From an uncultured Oscillospiraceae bacterium (GTDB taxonomy: Bacteria > Bacillota > Clostridia > Oscillospirales > Oscillospiraceae): 13,071 bases of DNA. Where the stretch lies: positions 1-13,071 of the forward strand of contig CAKTOH010000034.1 in NCBI GenBank assembly GCA_934589705.1. Direction: 5' to 3'. Position 1 is the stretch's first letter; the number at the start of each line of letters is the position of its first letter. The notes beneath the pieces were generated by a model. It searched no databases. It was not told the DNA's origin and saw only the letters and a list, made by a program, of their open reading frames with translations. A program made the translations under genes and the position numbers. Shown piece after piece: positions 12,884 through 13,071 of the stretch.

Positions 12884-13071
12884 GGAGCACCCAACGGCTC
12901 CCTTGTGTAAAGGGTGGTGCTCCGCGCAGCGAATCAAAATTACCATGACTGCCGGTGGCAGTCATACCACAATGTACTGCTGGCAAAAATCTCTGATTTT
13001 TGACTGAGGGATTGTCAAATTGCACGTTATTGAGAGTGCCCAGAAAAGTAGGAGTTCTGATCCCCTCAGTC
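12884..13071. repeat. Cluster of inverted repeats, probable dispersed repeat element (runs off the window end)
   Basis: No gene is seen after the lipoprotein stop. From 12884 the sequence holds nested hairpins: GGAGCACC (12884-12891) with GGTGCTCC (12916-12923), enclosing CCCTT-GTGTA-AAGGG (12900-12914). ATGACTGCC-GGT-GGCAGTCAT (12945-12965) and CAAAAATC-TCT-GATTTTTG (12984-13002) are perfect stems. GACTGAGGG (13002-13010) is mirrored by CCCTCAGTC (13063-13071) at the very end. Such motifs recall, from memory, short dispersed repeats common in Oscillospirales genomes. No transposase and no target-site duplication can be seen, so a MITE-like nature is inferred. Confidence 0.5.

Noticed and set aside
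12884..13010. CRISPR array or tRNA in the hairpin-rich end
   Set aside because: The repeats are inverted, differ in sequence and are not regularly spaced; no cloverleaf could be drawn.

Overview
The window looks like chromosomal DNA from an anaerobic clostridial gut-type bacterium, most likely of the Oscillospirales or a related high-GC Clostridia group. This rests on the GC-rich coding sequence, strong AGGAGG-type ribosome binding sites, sigma-A-like promoters, the clostridial gene set (fhs, fchA, folD, a ymdB-family gene, a YhaO/YhaN-type pair, fused citXG) and tight overlapping operons. The placement is inference; there is no rRNA or other marker gene here.

Layout. 1-3057 (+): folate one-carbon genes, namely the 3' two thirds of formate-tetrahydrofolate ligase, a 281-bp gap ending in a very strong terminator hairpin, then fchA (cyclohydrolase) and folD (dehydrogenase) and a terminator. 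3147-4216: a small AT-richer island with a lipoprotein gene (-), a divergent XRE regulator (+) and a bidirectional terminator. 4248-8196 (-): a three-gene operon with its own promoter, ymdB-like phosphodiesterase, SbcD/YhaO-like nuclease and SbcC/YhaN-like membrane-spanning ATPase, with overlapping reading frames. 8303-10688 (-): citXG and citC, the prosthetic-group synthesis and activation genes for citrate lyase, without the lyase subunits. 10817-12142 (+): a MATE transporter, divergent from citXG, with back-to-back promoters. 12216-12824 (+): a second AT-richer lipoprotein gene. 12825-13071: a non-coding stretch packed with inverted repeats, probably a dispersed repeat element.

How the genes work together. 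Fhs, FchA and FolD carry formate to 5,10-methylene-THF, as in the methyl branch of the Wood-Ljungdahl pathway or in ordinary one-carbon supply. The FolD lacks the catalytic lysine and the partner glutamine that the family uses for its cyclohydrolase reaction, while keeping the dehydrogenase residues. This fits a division of labour in which FchA does the cyclohydrolase step. CitXG and CitC would build, attach and acetylate the citrate lyase cofactor for a lyase encoded elsewhere. The YmdB/YhaO/YhaN-like operon combines a metallophosphoesterase with a Mre11/Rad50-type pair whose ATPase carries two membrane helices in its coiled coil. It is the most system-like unit in the window. No CRISPR array, tRNA, rRNA, transposase or phage gene was seen.
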